Made by a program: the position numbers and the translations under genes. Below are positions 27,301 to 35,854 of a stretch of DNA of 64,000 nt, piece after piece (position 1 is the first letter of the stretch; every line of letters starts with the position of its first letter). The notes beneath the pieces were generated by a model. It worked only from the letters and a program-made list of their open reading frames with translations. It searched no databases and was not told the DNA's origin. This DNA is from Oxyruncus cristatus (taxonomy: Eukaryota > Chordata > Aves > Passeriformes > Cotingidae): the NCBI GenBank assembly GCA_013399855.1, contig VXAY01002875.1, forward strand, positions 772 to 64,771, given 5' to 3'.

Positions 27301-30300
27301 CTTTTACTTATAGTGGGATATTCGGAGTGGTGAGATTGTGCAGGAATACGATAGGCATTTGGGAGCTGTCAACACCATTGTGTTTGTGGATGAAAATAGA
27401 AGGTTTGTGAGTACATCTGATGACAAGAGTTTAAGAGTCTGGGAATGGTAAGTTTAAAATTTTCAATTTTAACTTAAAGTATATTATAAGCAAACTGAGA
27501 AGAAAGTTTATTTTTAAAGGTATACATAGCACAGAGGCCACTGGAGTGTACTGAGTTCTAGCTAACTGAGGAAGAGCTTTAAAACCCTGTTGTGGCTTAA
27601 TGCTTGAGACACTTCATAGATTTCCTCTTCCCCAAAGAAAACATAAGACAGCCCTATCAGCCTGAAGCATGCTGCGCTCTATTAGTGGTCTCTGCTCTCC
27701 CTCCTTTCCCCAAGGGTGTATTAGTCATTAAATTAACCTTTTAAAGAAATGTTTGCTCTGTTACAATTAGTGTGTGTTGGTTTTGAATGTTTTGAACTTG
27801 GATGTGCATAGTATTATATATATTTGGCCCATGTTTGAAATAACAAGTTTATTGTAGCTTCATTTCTGGTTTTCTGGTAATTTACGGAGTTTTGGCAATC
27901 AGTGATACTCACAGTATGAATACAATAGATAACAGAAAAATGAGAGTCTGTCCAAGAAAAAATAATAAGAAATATTTTAAATGGCTTCCAATTTTTACCA
28001 TTTAACCTGGGAAGAAAACAGATCTCTCCTATCTGAAATGTTTTCCACACGGTTCTAGGTTCTAGGATTTTCAGCTTAGGATTTCTCTAGGATTTGAAAT
28101 TTAATTTTGAAATAATCGCTCCCTTATCTTTAGGTATTCATTTCCTTTTGCTGTTCACACATGCAAAGCTGTTGCATAATACAAACGCTAGTTCAACAGC
28201 TCTGTGACTAATCAGTTCCTTCCCAGCTTTTTTTTTTCTTTCAACTTAGACAAGAGACTCCAATCTGTGGTATTGGAATGTTACCCAAGCAGCCAGCTAA
28301 ACCCTCAGCATGTCTGTGGTGGGCTGCTGTCATTGCCAGTAGCAGCAGTGGGAATGACCAAAGTCTGGGAACTCAGGCTTAGGCTAGACATAAAATGCTG
28401 TCACCATATGCCACTCAGAGAGCCTCTGTTCAGTGCTTCATAAGCAGACCATGCATTTACTGAGCTCCTTAAAGAAAAATCTTTACGATACCATGTCTGC
28501 TAAGGAATGTCTTTTCTCTGGTGAGTGGGAGGATGATCTCGCTTGCACAAATCTGTTATTTCCTTAAGATTGGATTGCCCTTGTTTTGTGAGCTTTGTGT
28601 TGATGGCTGAAATAAATAGTGAAGTGGGTGGATTTAGTCACTCTCTGAGGAAGAGCAGGAAAGGCAAAAAGGTTCTCGCATGGGAACATCGCAACCTGAT
28701 TGTTCCAGTAGCAGAAGTTTTTTTCTTCTGAAGAAAAAAATATATACTGAGCTTGTTGTACACTGAAGAAAGAGCTCCCTTGTGGAAATGAACGGGAACT
28801 CAACTGTAGGCAGTGTTCTGTAATGCAGTTGTTGGTGATTTTTGTTTTATAAAGAGCAAATGTAATGCCATCTTTCTGGGCATGACTTGAAAACCTTTCC
28901 CCACAACCTGCCATGTTCTATGTTAATCGGTCTGTAGGCATATTTCTATAATTTCAAGACCCAGATTTTTAAAATGCCTTAAAACTAAGTTAATACATTC
29001 ACTAAGAAAGCTTTTGGAGCTTGAAAACTTCCATGGCAAATTCTTTCTCAAATCTCAAATCCTTTTTTCCTAAATTCGTAAGGAAAATTATTTGCTAGTT
29101 CAGATGATTTGCTTACTGCACTTATTGGCACTTTTCTTCTTATGTTCTTCAGCACAATATTTCTTCGGTATCCTACAGAAACAAAGTGGAAGTAATTATG
29201 ACCTGAGTATGGCCTTAAAAGCCAGTAATTAAACGCTGGTCTAATTGCTTAGTTTTAATTGTCTAAGGAATTTTGTAGTGTTTTTTATAAACACTTTGAC
29301 TTGGCCAGAGCTGGTAATGGGATGGTATGTCTGACCTCATCACAGTGAGGAACTTCTGAGAATTTAAATCTCCTTTTCCCAGGAGTTCATCCCATGCATA
29401 GATTTCACTGTGCTGTGCACTGAATTGCAGTTAGTTGTTTGCCTGAAGTTTGAACTGCAAGTATAGCACAGACTGATGCAGATTAAATGGTTTATTTAGG
29501 AATATTAATGAGAGTACTTGAAAATTTGTCTAGTTTTGCATTTCATGTGATTAGATATTAAAGTTGGTGTGGATATGCGTGTATAGAGATTCCGTGTTCT
29601 CTCTTCTAGAAATGCGAAGTGTTATTTGTCTTTGCTTCATATGTGTCTGATCCTACTGGGATAAACAGTGAAATGGTTTAGGCACTTGACTTTGGAGGCT
29701 TTTATTTCCTTTTACCTCCAAGTCAGCCAGCAAAGCAAGACCTGTACAGTGGTAACAGGTATTGTGCTGTCAGGCTTGGAGGCTTGTCGCCTCTATAAAG
29801 CTGTGCCCCTCAGCAGGCCTTTTCTGTCCTCTACTGTAGTCTACTGAGATAGCTCTTCATGAGGTGTAGGTCCCAAAACTGGATTGGATTAGACTTGGGG
29901 GGGGGTTGGTTTTTTTTCCTTCTTTTGTTAAAAAGATTTTTCTCTATCTTGCTTAAGGAAGAAGTTGTATCATAACCCCCGAATATAACACTTCTAAATC
30001 TTGGCTAGCAGATACCACTTTTGGTATTTAAAATTTTAAGCCTTTGAGATGCTATGAAGTGGGGAAAGGAGTTGAAAATACTTAAACTGTAAAAATTCAC
30101 CAAACAATATATCACATGAGATTTAAGATTGGGCAACCATGGTAGCATTTGTCTTGATAATTTTTTAAAAGGTTTTCTTTAAGGGAGCAGCCGGATAATA
30201 CTTATTTAGCGATTTGGAAGTAAATGTGAAACATAAATGTATCTCTTTATTCTGCCTAATAGTTTAATGCAGCATATCCTGCAGCTGTCCTAAGTGTGTG

Positions 30301-33300
30301 TGGTAGGTATCAACATAAAGCAGAGCTGGTGTGGAGAAGAAAGGCAGAGCAACATGTGCTGCATTTTAATTTCTGACTGCAGTACAATTCAGCACTGGAG
30401 ATGCATCTTCTGTGATGAAACTCTGCTTAATAGGGTTTCAGTGGGATTGATTTTACCTGGCATTGAGGACTTCAGATGACTGGTGATCTGCAGGAGTTTT
30501 GGATGGTGGAAGCTGATCAGGACCTGGCCTTACTGCAGCAATAACTTTGTGTCCTGTTGCAATTGGGTTTTGAAACCATTTGGGTAGGATATGGCATGTG
30601 GCACTTCCTGTGCTGTTGTGTTGGTCAGCCTAAGAGATTACGTGAACTTTTTGTTACTTCTTTACATGTTTACTGCCCAACAGTAGTCTTAGGTCTGCCT
30701 GTTTGAAAGGCAGTTATCCCTGGCCTAAAGCACATGCTTTTATCCATGGAGTCTATTAAGTGCATTGCCCTTCTTATGCTGAGGGGGAAATGATTTTAAC
30801 ATTTAACACACTGGAGCATTTGTGCCACTTCTTGACAGCAGAGCAGCTTCTCACCCTGCTGCCCATGTTCCTGTTGTTTAATGCAAGATGACGGGAAAGA
30901 ACTTAGTCCACAATAAAACAGGATTGTAATTACCTTGCTAATGTTGACCTGTTGCCATTCAGCAAGGCTCAGACAGCTCGTACAAGGCAGCCACCCACGC
31001 TCTCTGCTCCCTTCTGCTGTGTGAGTTAGACAATGAAGTCATAAACATCCCCTTTGTATTAATTAATGTTGCTACAGAACATTTTGCATGTGTATTCTCC
31101 TGAATGCATTAATCGAATCTATTTTCTGCTGGAGGTTTCTTTTGCTTAATGAGAAAGCCATGTGCATGCCTTCCCTCTTTGCCAGTCTTCTAGTGTAGGA
31201 TATGAGGAATACTGTGAGTATGCATAAACCGTTAGTAATTCAATTTATATAGTAAAAACCAAATGACAGTTCTGCAAAGCAAGGATCAGACTGTACTTGT
31301 TTTTTCCCTAGGCCTTTGTACAGGACAGTGTCTGTTCTTAACATACACTGGCACAGTCCTCTGTGTGATTGAGCCTGGGGAGCTCACCATTCTGTTCAGC
31401 TGTGAATATCTGGGATTGGTTGGCATCCCGTTTGGGGAGACCAGGAGGAAAAGGGCATTGCCAGAGAGATAAGAGAGACTTCTGTTTTCCTTTCCTGTGA
31501 AAAAAGGGGGGGGGGNGGGAGGGAAGGTAGAAATATTCCAGTTAAAACAGAAGTCAGTAAGATATACGCATATATATATATCAGTCTATTCTTGCTACTT
31601 ATGTAAGAATTCTGTATGAGCTGCAGTTATAATGGAGGCAATAAAGGCTCATGGTGTTAGAGTTTTATTCTTAACAATTGGAATTATAATTCTGGTTTAG
31701 ACTCTGGGTCATTTGGTGGGAGTAAATTCACATTATCAATGTTTATGGCTGGAGCTCTCCAGGTGGGCATCGATAATATTTTTGATCTTTTGCATATTCT
31801 TCCTTTGGACACTATATGTCCTCTAGGGTTCAGTCACTAAGTAAATCAGCTGACTTGAGGCAGCTCTTTGGATGATCTCCATGTCTTCATAAAGCACATA
31901 CTTCTTCCTTTTGCAGGGACATTCCTGTAGACTTCAAGTACATTGCTGAACCAAGCATGCATTCCATGCCAGCTGTGACTTTGTCTCCAAATGGTAGGTT
32001 AACACTTTACTGCCTTCTTAGGCCTAATTTACTAAGGCATGTCTTACTGATTATATCTCTGTAGTGCTGCTGTGTTGCATCCCCCTGTCACCCTACACTA
32101 CTCCCCTTGCCAATCACTGTGTGCACTTACTCCAAGATTGGACTGGATCTGGTTTTGATTTAAAAGTCTTAAGAAGAACACCTATGTCAAAATGAGTGTT
32201 TATATCCAGGTAACTATCCATTTAAAATTAGATCTTCATCCAGACAGGGCAAAAGGACTCTTTCCTTTCATAGACCTACCATATGCTCTTTGCTGTATTT
32301 GAAATACTAAGAGAAACAATGGTGGGAACTGACAGTAGTGGCAAAGTACTAAGCAAGTTCAGTAGTCCTTGTGGTGCTGCTGTTAAAGCAGAAACTGATG
32401 TTGTACATGATCCTGTTCCTTTCTGTTCTGAATACAGGCCAAATAACTCTTGCGTAAGAGAAATCCCAAATTATCTCAGTGTTTCTTTATCTTAATGTTT
32501 CACTGGTTTATGTTCTTCAACTAGAATCATACCAAAGGAGGAGAAAGGTTTAGGGGCTGAAGTCATCACTGAAAACCCTTCTAACAGGACAAATCTCTGT
32601 TATTTGTTTTGACCAAATTTAAATAGCTTTAGTGTCACCATTAATAAAGTGTTGCCAGATTTGCAGTTAACAGTCCCATTATGCTGAGTAGTGGTTGATC
32701 AGCTTGTTGCACAGCCGATGTTTTCAGCCAGCTATCAGCATCAAATTGTATTTGCTTTGCAGTGTAAATGTTTTATTCTTAACAAAGTGGGTTCCTAAAG
32801 TTAAAAGGAAGACTCTGGAAAAAGAGGTAGCTGCCTTTGAAAATGTGAGCTTCCTAAGCTGGCCTTTATCAACCCGTTTTTGAAATTGCAGAAATTGTTC
32901 TACTCTGATTTCTTCTGAGCAATGCAGGAAACAGACCTTTTTAAAAGTAGAAGAGGAGAATAACATGCTTGGGGTACACGCTTCATTTGTTTCTTTGGGA
33001 GGCTGACGAAAATCCTCAAATTCCAAACTAATAGCAGGAAGAGTGATCAGATGTACAGTCAAGTCAGCCCATTTTATGTTATCACTGTTCAGGTAAAACA
33101 CCATAAAGGCAGCGACAATATGCAGAGTTCAGGACAGAAGTCTCTCAGTTCTAGGGTGTTCTGTAGCATATCATCTTCATTGGATTCTCAGGCAGGAGTT
33201 ATTGCACTGCCAAGATGGAAAATGAGATAGAGTTAAGATTAGAAAAGCCTCCGTGTTTTCTTTTACTAAAATAGCTTATTAATTGCGTTCTGTTAAAGCA

Positions 33301-35000
33301 GTGAATACTAAAGAGTTGCAAAAATGTAAGTATTTTCAAACTCCTGAGTCTATCTTAGACTTCTTTTTTCCATAAAGAAAATAAGAGATGACTGTCTTAG
33401 AGTACCCACAAAACAGGTGATGAAATAGATTGCAGCTAGGTGCAGTTTTCCCCCTGATCTGAGCTACCTGCATATATGCACCAGCAGGCTTACTCCATAG
33501 CTTAAAAGCTTAAGAGTGTGGCAGCGGGACTGGTGCAGCACATTGTTGTAACAGCCAGAGCTTTGCTAGAGTCCTGAGTGCATTTTGTAGGAATAGGCAT
33601 CCCAAATCTTGTCAAATGTAAGATTTTTGACTCTAGGCAGTTGTACCAGGCAGAAACAATATCAGCTGCTACATAATGAAAATCTGGATTAAGATTGTGC
33701 AAGAAAAATTATAAAAATCTCTTAAAACATTCTAGTTAAGTCTCTTTCTTCAGATGCAGCACCCTTATACCACCTTTTCTTGTTGCATTTATAGGGAAAT
33801 GGTTGGCTTGCCAGTCAATGGATAACCAAATTCTGATTTTTGGAGCTCAGAACAGATTCAGATTAAACAAAAAGAAAATTTTCAAAGGTCACATGGTAGC
33901 TGGCTACGCTTGTCAAGTGGATTTTTCACCTGATATGAGGTAAGTTTTCATGGAAATGAACTTCATCTTAAAATTTGCAGGTACAGACACTAAATTTCTT
34001 TCTGAATCCTCTGCAACATTCACGGATGCACAGCCATGCTATTAGCTCAGCATCCAAGTTCCCTAGCCAAGCAGTAGAACAGGAAGTTTACTCTCAGCAT
34101 ATGATAGGAGTAAGTTATACTTGGGGATTGCTCTGAAGAACATTTAGAAAACAGTCTGTGAAGTCCAAATCCCCCATCGCCTGAAGTTGATCTACATTAC
34201 TGTTAAACCAGCCGGAGACTCCCCTCTTTTTGCCTCATCCTGGCGCAGCACAGGAGGCTTCCACGTCTGACTCCCATCAGGCTCCTTTGGCACGTGGTCT
34301 GCAGCACAGGGTCTGTTCCCATAACATTGTCTAGAGTACCTGTTTTCCCAGTTTCTAGGTCTGGTGTAGGTATCCTCATTAGTTGTTCAGACAACTATCT
34401 CTTTCTTCCTGTTGGCTTAGTGATATGCGCATGCACTTACTACCATATGCACATAAGGCATGAGTTACTATAAAAACTGGAGAACAACCTCAGCAAAACT
34501 GGAGGAAAAAGTGTGTATAAATTTTAGAAGAACTTCTGGCACTTTCTCTTTTGCTGATGTATTCTCTTTGGTTCCAGTAACACAGTGTATGGCATAATCG
34601 CATTGCTTAGCACATTTACCTCACAGTTGATGAATCACCTTCTGCAGGACTTGTGCGCTCTGGAGCATAGCGTGAATGCTAATTTTTTGGTAGGTTTGTT
34701 TGCAGGCTGTCAGACAGGAAGCTCACTGGGGGAAGCTCCTTGCTGTTGCTCAGTGTAACGGTGTTATAATACAGGCAGTCTTCGCACATGATACAACTTT
34801 TATTTTCATTCTGTTAATATAGCTATGTGATATCTGGAGATGCAGATGGAAAACTAAACATCTGGGACTGGAAGACGACAAAACTCTACAGCAGATTAAA
34901 AGCACACGATAAAGTCTGTATTGGTGCAGTGTGGCATCCACACGAAACATCTAAAGTCATTACGTGCGGCTGGGATGGTCTTATTAAGCTATGGGACTAA
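1..35000 (+). CDS. CDC40: CDC40 (PRP17 homologue), pre-mRNA splicing factor with WD repeats; 15 exons, 5' partial
   Basis: Joined CDS: 1-155, 6703-6789, 8359-8488, 17210-17293, 19219-19358, 20090-20186, 21901-22040, 23572-23646, 24310-24355, 25692-25793, 27114-27229, 27314-27447, 31917-31993, 33795-33939, 34823-35000. All introns are GT-AG and the reading frame is kept across every junction. The visible product is 567 residues (first full codon at base 3). I recognise it as CDC40/PRP17 from family-specific stretches such as [25 protein letters not shown] and [20 protein letters not shown]. Residues 1-51 are acidic and Ala/Pro-rich; about 165-220 is Lys/Glu-rich with basic clusters ([17 protein letters not shown]); about 272-567 forms seven WD repeats, ending [10 protein letters not shown]. 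Known role: a nuclear spliceosome protein acting around the second catalytic step. From memory, human CDC40 also has 516 residues after exon 1, so there appears to be no indel. The start codon and promoter lie upstream of the window. Confidence 0.97.
156..6702 (+). other. CDC40: CDC40 intron 1
   Basis: 6.5-kb intron from donor GTAGGC to acceptor TTTTATTTCAG. Mostly AT-rich unique sequence. It contains an A/CA-rich low-complexity tract (2947-3032), a TAAT-rich block (about 1995-2100), and T-runs near 5303-5338. Short ORFs inside it (for example 310-585 and 4035-4337) match nothing I recognise. Confidence 0.9.
2947..3032. repeat. A-rich / (CAAA)n-(CA)n low-complexity tract
   Basis: Runs of A broken by single C, passing into CAAA units and then a short CA run. 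It could be an expanded poly-A tail of a decayed retroelement, but no element is recognisable beside it. Confidence 0.85.
6703..6789 (+). CDS. CDC40: CDC40 exon 2
   Basis: 87 bases, 29 full codons (residues 52-80), [11 protein letters not shown] to ETMFAPE. Phase 0 at both ends, so skipping it would keep the frame. Donor GTAAGA. Confidence 0.96.
6790..8358 (+). other. CDC40: CDC40 intron 2
   Basis: 1.57-kb AT-rich intron; acceptor TTTTTTGATGTAG. No repeat or embedded gene seen. Confidence 0.92.
8359..8488 (+). CDS. CDC40: CDC40 exon 3
   Basis: 130 bases, residues 81-123 plus the first base of Gly124: [11 protein letters not shown] to QRRTFATY. This is one of the most conserved CDC40 blocks outside the WD domain. 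Donor GTAAGT. Confidence 0.97.
11280..12060 (-). mobile_element. Ancient CR1-family LINE fragment, reverse-transcriptase region, antisense to CDC40
   Basis: The + strand reads as the reverse complement of the CR1 polymerase ORF, in the consensus order: the FDTVSH.ILIDKL region (about 11550-11640), then a GTTCACAGGGTTGTCACCTCA segment at 11687-11707, then GGCAGGTTGACCTGTAAT..CCCATATCTCTTTTGAAAGATGGCA (about 11856-11900). It is highly diverged with stops throughout, so it is long dead. Ends are approximate. Confidence 0.55.
13553..13663 (+). mobile_element. CR1 LINE fragment (3' region)
   Basis: GGAGCTGGGATTGTGTAGCC, then GACCTCATTGCTTTCTACAA and CTACCTGAAGGGAG are the typical CR1 sequence just 5' of the element's 3' end. 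Only ~110 bases are recognisable, and the terminal repeat is missing. Confidence 0.7.
14443..14470 (+). promoter_or_regulatory. Cryptic 3' splice site: long T/C tract ending CCCCCAG
   Basis: About 25 pyrimidines in a row followed directly by CAG, stronger by eye than several real CDC40 acceptors. The sequence after it stays open to a GAG|GTGCCC donor-like site at 14559. Not part of the known mRNA; use as a splice site is inference. Confidence 0.4.
17210..17293 (+). CDS. CDC40: CDC40 exon 4
   Basis: 84 bases, residues 124-151 plus one base of Gly152: [13 protein letters not shown] to [10 protein letters not shown]. Entry and exit phases are equal, so skipping is frame-neutral. Donor GTAATT. 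Confidence 0.97.
17294..19218 (+). other. CDC40: CDC40 intron 4
   Basis: 1.9-kb intron with one sense CR1 fragment (18469-18750). ORFs at 17570-18113 are unrecognised and overlap on both strands. Acceptor TTTCCTTCTTCAG. Confidence 0.92.
18469..18750 (+). mobile_element. CR1 LINE 3' fragment
   Basis: Contains the CR1 signature segments ACTGGAACAGTTGCCCAGAG, GGTGGTGGATGCCCCATC, ATTCAAGGCCAGGTTGGATG and a decayed 3' end (CTTCCAAACAAAAACCATTCTGTGAATTCT). 5'-truncated, as is usual for CR1, and in the same orientation as CDC40. Confidence 0.85.
19219..19358 (+). CDS. CDC40: CDC40 exon 5
   Basis: 140 bases, residues 152-198: [20 protein letters not shown], then [18 protein letters not shown], ending PSE. 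Carries a basic cluster that could serve as a nuclear targeting signal (inference). Donor GTAAGT. Confidence 0.97.
19359..20089 (+). other. CDC40: CDC40 intron 5 (contains assembly gap)
   Basis: 0.73-kb intron of uncertain true length because of an 81-N gap inside a poly-A tract. Acceptor TTTTATTTTTTCCAG. Confidence 0.9.
19629..19751. repeat. Poly-A tract with 81-base assembly gap (N 19654-19734)
   Basis: A-runs flank the N block on both sides, so the assembly probably broke on a homopolymer or a retroelement tail. The missing sequence lies wholly in intron 5 and does not touch coding exons. Confidence 0.95.
20090..20186 (+). CDS. CDC40: CDC40 exon 6
   Basis: 97 bases, residues 199-230 plus one base of Val231: [20 protein letters not shown], ending PGEEKTILH. 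Highly charged linker before the WD domain. Donor GTAATG. Confidence 0.97.
20187..21900 (+). other. CDC40: CDC40 intron 6
   Basis: 1.7-kb intron, no recognisable repeat. Acceptor GTTTGTCTTTTCAG. Confidence 0.92.
21901..22040 (+). CDS. CDC40: CDC40 exon 7
   Basis: 140 bases, residues 231-277: [20 protein letters not shown] to [11 protein letters not shown]. The GH dipeptide opens WD repeat 1. Without splicing the frame stays open another 43 codons to TAA at 22167-22169. Donor GTAGGA. Confidence 0.97.
22041..23571 (+). other. CDC40: CDC40 intron 7
   Basis: 1.5-kb intron. The first 126 bases continue the exon 7 frame; no repeat recognised. Acceptor TTCTTATTTACAG. Confidence 0.92.
23572..23646 (+). 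CDS. CDC40: CDC40 exon 8 (WD repeat 1)
   Basis: 75 bases, 25 full codons (residues 278-302), [20 protein letters not shown] to DCKIK. Phase 0 at both ends. Donor GTGAGT. Confidence 0.97.
23647..24309 (+). other. CDC40: CDC40 intron 8
   Basis: 0.66-kb AT-rich intron, acceptor CTCTTTTTTCCAAG; nothing else seen. Confidence 0.92.
24310..24355 (+). CDS. CDC40: CDC40 exon 9 (46-base short exon)
   Basis: Residues 303-317 plus one base of Gly318: [15 protein letters not shown]. Closes WD repeat 1 (the KIKLW strand) and leads into GHSK of repeat 2. The shortest exon; missed by any length-filtered ORF search. Donor GTAATA. Confidence 0.95.
24356..25691 (+). other. CDC40: CDC40 intron 9
   Basis: 1.3-kb intron with a short GA microsatellite (24841-24854). 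Acceptor TTTTTTCTATTTTGTAG. Confidence 0.92.
25692..25793 (+). CDS. CDC40: CDC40 exon 10 (WD repeat 2)
   Basis: 102 bases, residues 318-351 plus one base of Gly352: [20 protein letters not shown] to YLKLWDTET, a textbook GH...WD repeat. Frame-neutral if skipped. Donor GTATGC. Confidence 0.97.
25794..27113 (+). other. CDC40: CDC40 intron 10
   Basis: 1.3-kb intron containing the 3' end of a CR1 (26291-26370). Acceptor TTTTCTGTTGCAG. Confidence 0.92.
26291..26370 (+). mobile_element. CR1 LINE 3' terminus
   Basis: Carries AAGGTTCCCTCCAACCCAAA followed by CCATTCTGTGATTCTATGA, the diagnostic CR1 3' end with its 8-base terminal repeats. Only the last ~80 bases are present, a strongly 5'-truncated insertion. 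Confidence 0.88.
27114..27229 (+). CDS. CDC40: CDC40 exon 11 (WD repeat 3)
   Basis: 116 bases, residues 352-390: [20 protein letters not shown] to GMSDKKIVQ. Donor GTATTT, followed by an unusually short intron. Confidence 0.97.
27230..27313 (+). other. CDC40: CDC40 intron 11 (84 bases)
   Basis: Only 84 bases, the smallest CDC40 intron here. Retention would give an in-frame TAG at its tenth codon. Acceptor CTCTTTTACTTATAG. Confidence 0.93.
27314..27447 (+). CDS. CDC40: CDC40 exon 12 (WD repeats 3-4)
   Basis: 134 bases, residues 391-434 plus two bases of Trp435: [20 protein letters not shown] to DDKSLRVWE. Donor GTAAGT. Confidence 0.97.
27448..31916 (+). other. CDC40: CDC40 intron 12
   Basis: 4.5-kb intron with a G-run (29897-29905), a G-run carrying one N at 31516, a TA repeat near 31567, and a repeat-free, TAAT-motif-rich block at about 30380-31130. 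No embedded gene recognised. Acceptor CTTCTTCCTTTTGCAG. Confidence 0.92.
31501..31520. repeat. Poly-G run with one unresolved base (N at 31516)
   Basis: Ten G, then N, then GGG. A homopolymer sequencing ambiguity. Confidence 0.9.
31917..31993 (+). CDS. CDC40: CDC40 exon 13 (WD repeat 5, start)
   Basis: 77 bases, residues 435-460 plus one base of Gly461: (W)[20 protein letters not shown], then TLSPN. Donor GTAGGT. Confidence 0.96.
31994..33794 (+). other. CDC40: CDC40 intron 13
   Basis: 1.8-kb intron. A 126-codon minus ORF (32724-33104) is unrecognised and treated as chance. Acceptor TTGTTGCATTTATAG. Confidence 0.92.
33795..33939 (+). CDS. CDC40: CDC40 exon 14 (WD repeats 5-6)
   Basis: 145 bases, residues 461-508 plus two bases of Ser509: [40 protein letters not shown], ending FSPDM. 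Donor GTAAGT. Confidence 0.97.
33940..34822 (+). other. CDC40: CDC40 intron 14
   Basis: 0.88-kb final intron; acceptor TTCATTCTGTTAATATAG. No repeat recognised. Confidence 0.92.
34823..35000 (+). CDS. CDC40: CDC40 exon 15, terminal coding exon (WD repeats 6-7) with stop
   Basis: Residues 509-567: (S)[46 protein letters not shown], then TAA at 34998-35000. The protein ends exactly at the closing WD, as in other CDC40 proteins. Confidence 0.98.
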
Positions 35001-35285
35001 AGATGAGACTACAAAGATGCAAGTCCTGCACACAGCTGAGGTTAGAGTGAATTCTGCGGTAAGGATGGGTAGAGGTGTGTGATATGGCAGTTCTCAGCTC
35101 GCTGTATATATGCACTAAAATCCAAGAAATCCTCAGAAGGCTCAGCTGAAAGGATATAGTTCTAAATATGGCATCTGGGTATGAGGAGCTGAGGTCATCT
35201 GAAGCATGCAGAATCACGTGTTAGTTTGTCCTGTCACTGCTTGTGAAAAACCTTCTTGTAAAATAAAGTAATTTTAAGAAAAACT
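35001..35285 (+). other. CDC40: CDC40 3' UTR
   Basis: Runs from the TAA to a likely cleavage site shortly after the AATAAA at 35262. The end point is inferred from the signal position. Confidence 0.65.
35262..35267 (+). terminator. CDC40: CDC40 polyadenylation signal AATAAA
   Basis: Canonical hexamer ~260 bases after the stop, followed ~20 bases later by a GU-rich element (TTTTTGTGGTTCTGG, 35286-35300). This is the expected poly(A) site layout. Confidence 0.75.
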
Positions 35286-35848
35286 ATTTTTGTGGTTCTG
35301 GCTGTCAGAGATGTGAGCAGTCAAAGGAGAAAACCAGCAATTGTTAACTTTCTTCCAAAAAAAGAAACCTTTGGTACCTACTGCAAGAGCTGGAAAAGAT
35401 GTGTTTGTTTACCTGGTTTTAGGTGGTATTTTGTTGTCACCAAAATACTTCTGCCTTTATAAAGCACAAACCCACTTACTGAGATTTGTTAATTCAGAGT
35501 AGAAATGAAGAACTAATTGGAAGCTGTCACTTGTCAGGTAAACTGTATCAATGAAGACTGCATTCATACATAGTCTTAGTTTCTGTCAGTAGAATCGTGA
35601 TGATGACTGACTTTCACCTTTGCCAGTAGTCCTCATTTTCAAGATTTTGCTTGTAATGGTGGGGTGCTATGTGTTTGGTATTTGTTTCCCACATGCTGTT
35701 TTGTTCCGGTAAGCATGACATATTAAAAAAAAAAAGAGTGAATGTCTCTTGTTCAGTTTGGAATAGCTTGTATTATAAGCCCCATGAAGGTTTTGACGAT
35801 TTAATGTATATACATGTCACACTTTTTCTCTTAAAAGAACTTATTTTT

Positions 35849-35854
35849 AATAAA
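35849..35854 (+). terminator. CDC40: Possible distal CDC40 polyadenylation signal AATAAA
   Basis: A second hexamer ~590 bases downstream with T-rich flanks (TTTTTAATAAATCTTTTTAT). It would give a 0.85-kb 3' UTR if used. It may also be chance in AT-rich DNA. Confidence 0.3.

Noticed and set aside
32724..33104. 126-codon minus ORF in CDC40 intron 13
   Set aside because: No domain, no splice context, AT-rich region with other overlapping frames.
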